Assembly: GCA_964586155.1 (NCBI GenBank)
Contig: CAZPHC010000033.1
Span: forward strand, 1-64,000
DNA from: SXNM01 sp964586155
GTDB lineage: Bacteria; Myxococcota_A; UBA9042
Reading direction: 5' to 3'
DNA: 64,000 nucleotides
Of this stretch, positions 61,146 through 64,000 are shown one piece after another. The position numbers and the translations under genes are program-made. How positions within the stretch are numbered: the stretch's first letter is position 1; the number at the start of each line of letters is the position of its first letter. The notes beneath the pieces were generated by a model, which ran no database searches, had not been told where the DNA came from, and saw only the letters and a list, made by a program, of their open reading frames with translations.

Positions 61146-61196
61146 GGGCCGACGCGACGCACGGGCCGACGCGACGCACGGGCCGACGCGACGCAC
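61146..61196. repeat. Three perfect copies of a 17-bp tandem repeat
   Basis: The unit gggccgacgcgacgcac occurs at 61146-61162, 61163-61179 and 61180-61196, followed by a diverged partial copy (gggacgac). It lies 20 bp upstream of the nitroreductase start, so the repeat is in its probable promoter or leader. Similar gcgacg/gtgcg words occur at 60508-60545 between tgt and the nitroreductase. Confidence 0.9.
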
Positions 61197-61296
61197 GGGA
61201 CGACACGCTCGCCGCCGGCCGCGGCGATGTCAACGCGAGACGTGCGGGCCGAGGCGGCGGCGTTCGAAGGCACGCAGGAATTCGACACGTGTGTCC

Positions 61297-61325
61297 TTGA
61301 GAAACATTGGTGAGCCCGCTAACGT
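61297..61325 (+). promoter_or_regulatory. Weak candidate promoter TTGAGA-17-TAACGT
   Basis: TTGAGA at 61297-61302 and TAACGT at 61320-61325 with a 17-bp spacer are the best match in the 333-bp gap before the lipoprotein at 61459. The -10 is poor. Confidence 0.25.
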
Positions 61326-61458
61326 GCGGCTACGACATCAAGGTGACGGTCGCCCCCCGCGGCGTCATCCCGGGTCCAGCTGCCGCTCGCGGTCTGCCTC
61401 GCATCTTCGTGCACCCCAGGTGCCCGGCGACGGAATGTTCGGCAAGGAGAGGTCTTTC

Positions 61459-64000
61459 ATGAAACGATTGCGCTTGTTCGGCGGCCCGGCCGTCGCCCTG
61501 ATCTGCTGCGCCATGCTGGTCGGCTGCTCGGACGGTGGCGGGAGCGACACGGGCACCAAGTCCGACACGGCGACGTCCGATGCCGGCGGCGACACGGCCA
61601 GCGGCGACACGGCCAGCGGCGACACGGCGACCACCGACACGGGCGGCGGCGACGACACGACCGAGGTCGACGCCGCCGAGGACGCCGGATCCGACGCCTC
61701 GAACGACGCGACCGACGACGCGGTCAGCGACGCCACGGGTGACGCCACGGGTGACGCCACGGGCGACGCCACGGGTGACGCCACGGGCGACGCGACCCAG
61801 CCGCCGGTCGAGATCGGCGGCACCAAGGGCATGGCCGTCAACGTGCTCGACAAGGCGACCAAGCTCAAGGTCCAGGTCCACGTCGTCGACGCCGCGGGCA
61901 AGCCCATCGCCGGCGCCACCGTCTCGCTCGGCGGGGCCGCGATCGCGCTCAAGGACGGCGTCGCCGACCTCACTGGCGTGGCCATCGACAAGAGCCCGGT
62001 GTTGACCGCGACGGCGCCAGGACACGCCTCGGCCGCGATGGTCCTCGACCCGGTGCGTGCGCTCTCGGGCGTGCACCTCGTGCTGCAGAAGTACGAGCAG
62101 GTCGAGACCTTCTCGGCGCTGGCCGGTGGCAAGCTCGCCGGCGCCGCGGTGAAGGTGCAGATCCCGGCGGGTGGCGTCGTCGACGCCGCCGGCAAGGCCT
62201 ACACCGGCAAGGTGACGATGGCCGCGGCCTCGATCGACCTCGACCGCGACCTGCTCGACGGCAAGGGCGGCCTCAAGCCCGACGCCGCCGGCCTGTTGCC
62301 AGATCCGGCGGTGAAGGTCAGCACGCCCGCCGGCGCGGCCTCGATGATCAAGCTCGCCAGCAGCCACGTCGCGCTCACGGGCGAAGACGGCGGCGCCCTG
62401 CAGCTCGCCGCGGGCAAGCCGGCCAAGGTCGACTTCAAGCTCAGCCCGACGCTCGCGGCCGCGATGCCGAACGCCTACAAAGAAGGCGCGCAGCTGAGTG
62501 TCATCTCGCGCGACGACAAGACCGGCGCCTGGTCGGCCTCGGCCAAATGCACCGTCGCCAAGGGTCCGAGTGGTTGGTCCTGCGCCGCCGACGTGCCGCA
62601 CTTCTCCGAGGCGGCGGTCGCCGAGCCGATGAAGTACGGCTGCATCGTCGTCGGCAGCGTCGGCCTCAACGCCCCGGCCGACAAGGACGTCGTCTGGCGC
62701 GCGCAGGTGCTGCAGACCCGCTTCGGCATCGGCCTCGGTGGCCACTACTACGACAACAAGGGCGCGCTCGGCATGTGCGCGTTGGTGCCGCTCGACACCC
62801 CGATCGCCCGCGTCACGCTCTACTACCAGCTCGGCGCCAAGGGCACGCCGGTCTCGGACACGCCGGTCTCGACGCCGGGCACGATCTACGTCAAGCAACA
62901 CGTGGATCTGGGCAAGCCGGTCGACAACAACGTCGATCCGAAGACGATGGACAATTCCAGCATCGACGGCTGCATGGCGGCCTGCGCCGGGGTCACGCCG
63001 CTGGTGGTGACGGCGCCGGTGGCGTCGGCGCCGAAGCCGGTCGATCCCAGCGGCATCAAGCTGCCGAACGTCGAGATCGTCCTGCCGCCGGCCAAGCCGA
63101 CGCTGCCGCCCTTCGACGCCGAGACGATCGATCTGGACCAGGACGGCTCGCCCGCTGGCGAGGACTGCGACGACGAGGATTCCACCCGTTCGCCCGACCT
63201 CGCCGAGGTCTGCGGCGACGGCTGGGATCAGGACTGCGACGGCAAGGACGCCGGCTGCCCGTTGACCTGCACCCAAGCCGGCCTCGGCAGCTTCGGCGCC
63301 TGCGCGCCTGGCAAGGAGCTGCCCGGCACGGCGACCGAGACGGCGTGCGTCGGCGCGTGGCAGCCGCCCGGCCCCTTCCTCGACGCCAAGACCGCCGAGA
63401 CCTGGAAGACGCTGCAGGTCTGCATCGCGGGCTGCAGCGACGGCGACTGCGTCAAGACCACATGCGGCGCCGCGTTCCAGGCCTGTGTCGGCGACACCAG
63501 CAAGAGCTGCGCCGAGATGGCCTCGTGCCGCATCGGCTGCGAGCCGCTGAACCTCGCCGGCTTGCCCGCGCTGTACAGCGGCTGCTTGCTCGCCTGCCCG
63601 CAAGCGGCGTCCGACCCCGCGGCCTTCGACTACACCGCGACGCTGCTGACCTGCGGCGGCGCGGCCTGCCTCGGCGGCCTGAGCTGCGCGGCGGCCGAGA
63701 AGTCCCCGACCTCTGGCTGCAAGGACAGCGACATGGCCTGCTTCGGCAAAGAGGCTGGCTGCAAGACGGCGTTCGAGAGCTGCTTCGACCTCGACAAGGA
63801 CAAGGACGGCTCGCCGGCCAGCAAGGATTGCGACGACAACGACCCGAGCGTCGCGCCTGGCAAGGGCGAGATCTGCGGCGACGGCAAGGACCAGGACTGC
63901 GACAGCAAGGACGTCGCCTGCCCGCTGACCTGCACCCAGGCCGCGTTCCCCTGCCTGAGCAGCTGCACGGGCGGCGGCTTCCCGACGACGGCCACCGAGA
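61459..64000 (+). CDS. Large lipoprotein with MopE-type metal-binding motifs (3' end missing)
   Basis: At least 847 aa; the frame is still open at the window end. ATG 61459 follows AAGGAGAGG; the signal peptide ends in a lipobox (LVGC, Cys 23). A low-complexity linker of DTASG and DATG repeats (about 35-115) spaces the body from the membrane. A carboxypeptidase-regulatory-like Ig domain follows (QVHVVDAAGKPIAGATVSLGG), then a beta-rich domain (AAVKVQIPAGGVVDAAGKAYTGKVTMA). After about residue 555 come motifs DLDQDGSPAGEDCDDEDSTRSP...CGDGWDQDCDGKDAGC and, later, DLDKDKDGSPASKDCDDNDPSV...CGDGKDQDCDSKD, the putative MopE-like metal-binding motif, separated by a domain with about 20 cysteines. 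Function unknown; its repeats resemble those of the lipoproteins at 3951 and 52181. Confidence 0.85.
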   Translation, partial: MKRLRLFGGPAVALICCAMLVGCSDGGGSDTGTKSDTATSDAGGDTASGDTASGDTATTDTGGGDDTTEVDAAEDAGSDASNDATDDAVSDATGDATGDATGDATGDATGDATQPPVEIGGTKGMAVNVLDKATKLKVQVHVVDAAGKPIAGATVSLGGAAIALKDGVADLTGVAIDKSPVLTATAPGHASAAMVLDPVRALSGVHLVLQKYEQVETFSALAGGKLAGAAVKVQIPAGGVVDAAGKAYTGKVTMAAASIDLDRDLLDGKGGLKPDAAGLLPDPAVKVSTPAGAASMIKLASSHVALTGEDGGALQLAAGKPAKVDFKLSPTLAAAMPNAYKEGAQLSVISRDDKTGAWSASAKCTVAKGPSGWSCAADVPHFSEAAVAEPMKYGCIVVGSVGLNAPADKDVVWRAQVLQTRFGIGLGGHYYDNKGALGMCALVPLDTPIARVTLYYQLGAKGTPVSDTPVSTPGTIYVKQHVDLGKPVDNNVDPKTMDNSSIDGCMAACAGVTPLVVTAPVASAPKPVDPSGIKLPNVEIVLPPAKPTLPPFDAETIDLDQDGSPAGEDCDDEDSTRSPDLAEVCGDGWDQDCDGKDAGCPLTCTQAGLGSFGACAPGKELPGTATETACVGAWQPPGPFLDAKTAETWKTLQVCIAGCSDGDCVKTTCGAAFQACVGDTSKSCAEMASCRIGCEPLNLAGLPALYSGCLLACPQAASDPAAFDYTATLLTCGGAACLGGLSCAAAEKSPTSGCKDSDMACFGKEAGCKTAFESCFDLDKDKDGSPASKDCDDNDPSVAPGKGEICGDGKDQDCDSKDVACPLTCTQAAFPCLSSCTGGGFPTTATE
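61591..61628 (+). repeat. 15-bp tandem repeat (GDTAS) in the lipoprotein linker
   Basis: Two perfect copies of gacacggccagcggc (61591-61605, 61606-61620) and a partial third encode DTASG units of the flexible linker. Confidence 0.85.
61729..61788 (+). repeat. Five 12-bp tandem repeats (DATG) in the lipoprotein linker
   Basis: Five units of gacgccacggg[tc] at 61729-61788 encode DATG five times. Units are a multiple of three, so copy-number change would only alter linker length. Confidence 0.9.

Noticed and set aside
61146..61196. The 17-bp triple repeat as a CRISPR array
   Set aside because: Units are directly adjacent with no unique spacers and far shorter than CRISPR repeats.

Overview
The window is one continuous stretch of very GC-rich, gene-dense bacterial chromosome. 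The mix suggests a Myxococcota-like (deltaproteobacterial) organism: a two-subunit glycyl-tRNA synthetase, a CarD/CdnL regulator, PEGA-domain proteins, a GTP-type PEP carboxykinase, many signal-peptidase-II lipoproteins with cysteine-rich or D-x-D-G-D-G repeats, and frequent GTG/TTG starts. This assignment is an inference from gene content. I saw no phage, insertion sequence, CRISPR array or replication origin.

Layout: (1) 1-6659 (+): the end of glyQ, glyS, and two beta-propeller-like lipoproteins in a tightly overlapping operon. (2) 6685-9150 (-): xseA and a membrane-anchored DUF1287-like protein. (3) 9598-16587 (+): a four-module VKOR/DsbA/FGE/TlpA fusion, an NAGPA-type lipoprotein, a PEGA protein and a kelch lipoprotein. 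(4) 16667-31558 (+): a giant gene of about 4,963 codons, with DUF11-type repeats on a C-terminal outer-membrane barrel. (5) 31658-34942: a small Cys-rich lipoprotein, an HtrA protease, and a convergent LuxC-like reductase. (6) 35270-39524 (+): an information-processing island, with tRNA-Ser(TGA), tRNA-Ser(GCT), tRNA-Arg(ACG), tadA, tRNA-Ser(CGA), tRNA-Ser(GGA), SRP RNA, dnaX and recR. (7) 39758-41305: a CarD-type regulator and an orphan ParA. (8) 41427-43831 (-): a TolQ/ExbB, TolR/ExbD and TonB/TolA-like energy-transduction operon. (9) 44063-51963: PEP carboxykinase, a metallopeptidase-like TPR protein, a large S41 protease and a PEGA protein. (10) 52181-54973: a lipoprotein with about 122 cysteines. 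(11) 55049-59312: nucleotide-sugar and glycosyltransfer genes. (12) 59343-61125 (-): tgt and a nitroreductase. (13) 61459-64000 (+): a lipoprotein cut by the window end.

How the genes fit together: the dominant theme is cell-envelope biology. The disulfide-forming fusion protein, the very Cys-rich lipoproteins, the giant barrel-anchored surface protein, two envelope proteases and the Tol/Exb-like motor could form one envelope assembly and quality-control economy. The tRNA/tadA/SRP/dnaX/recR island is a second coherent unit. In it the gene for TadA's substrate, tRNA-Arg(ACG), lies just upstream of tadA, and one tRNA for each serine codon family is present. All family calls come from reading translations and motifs by eye; no database search was run.
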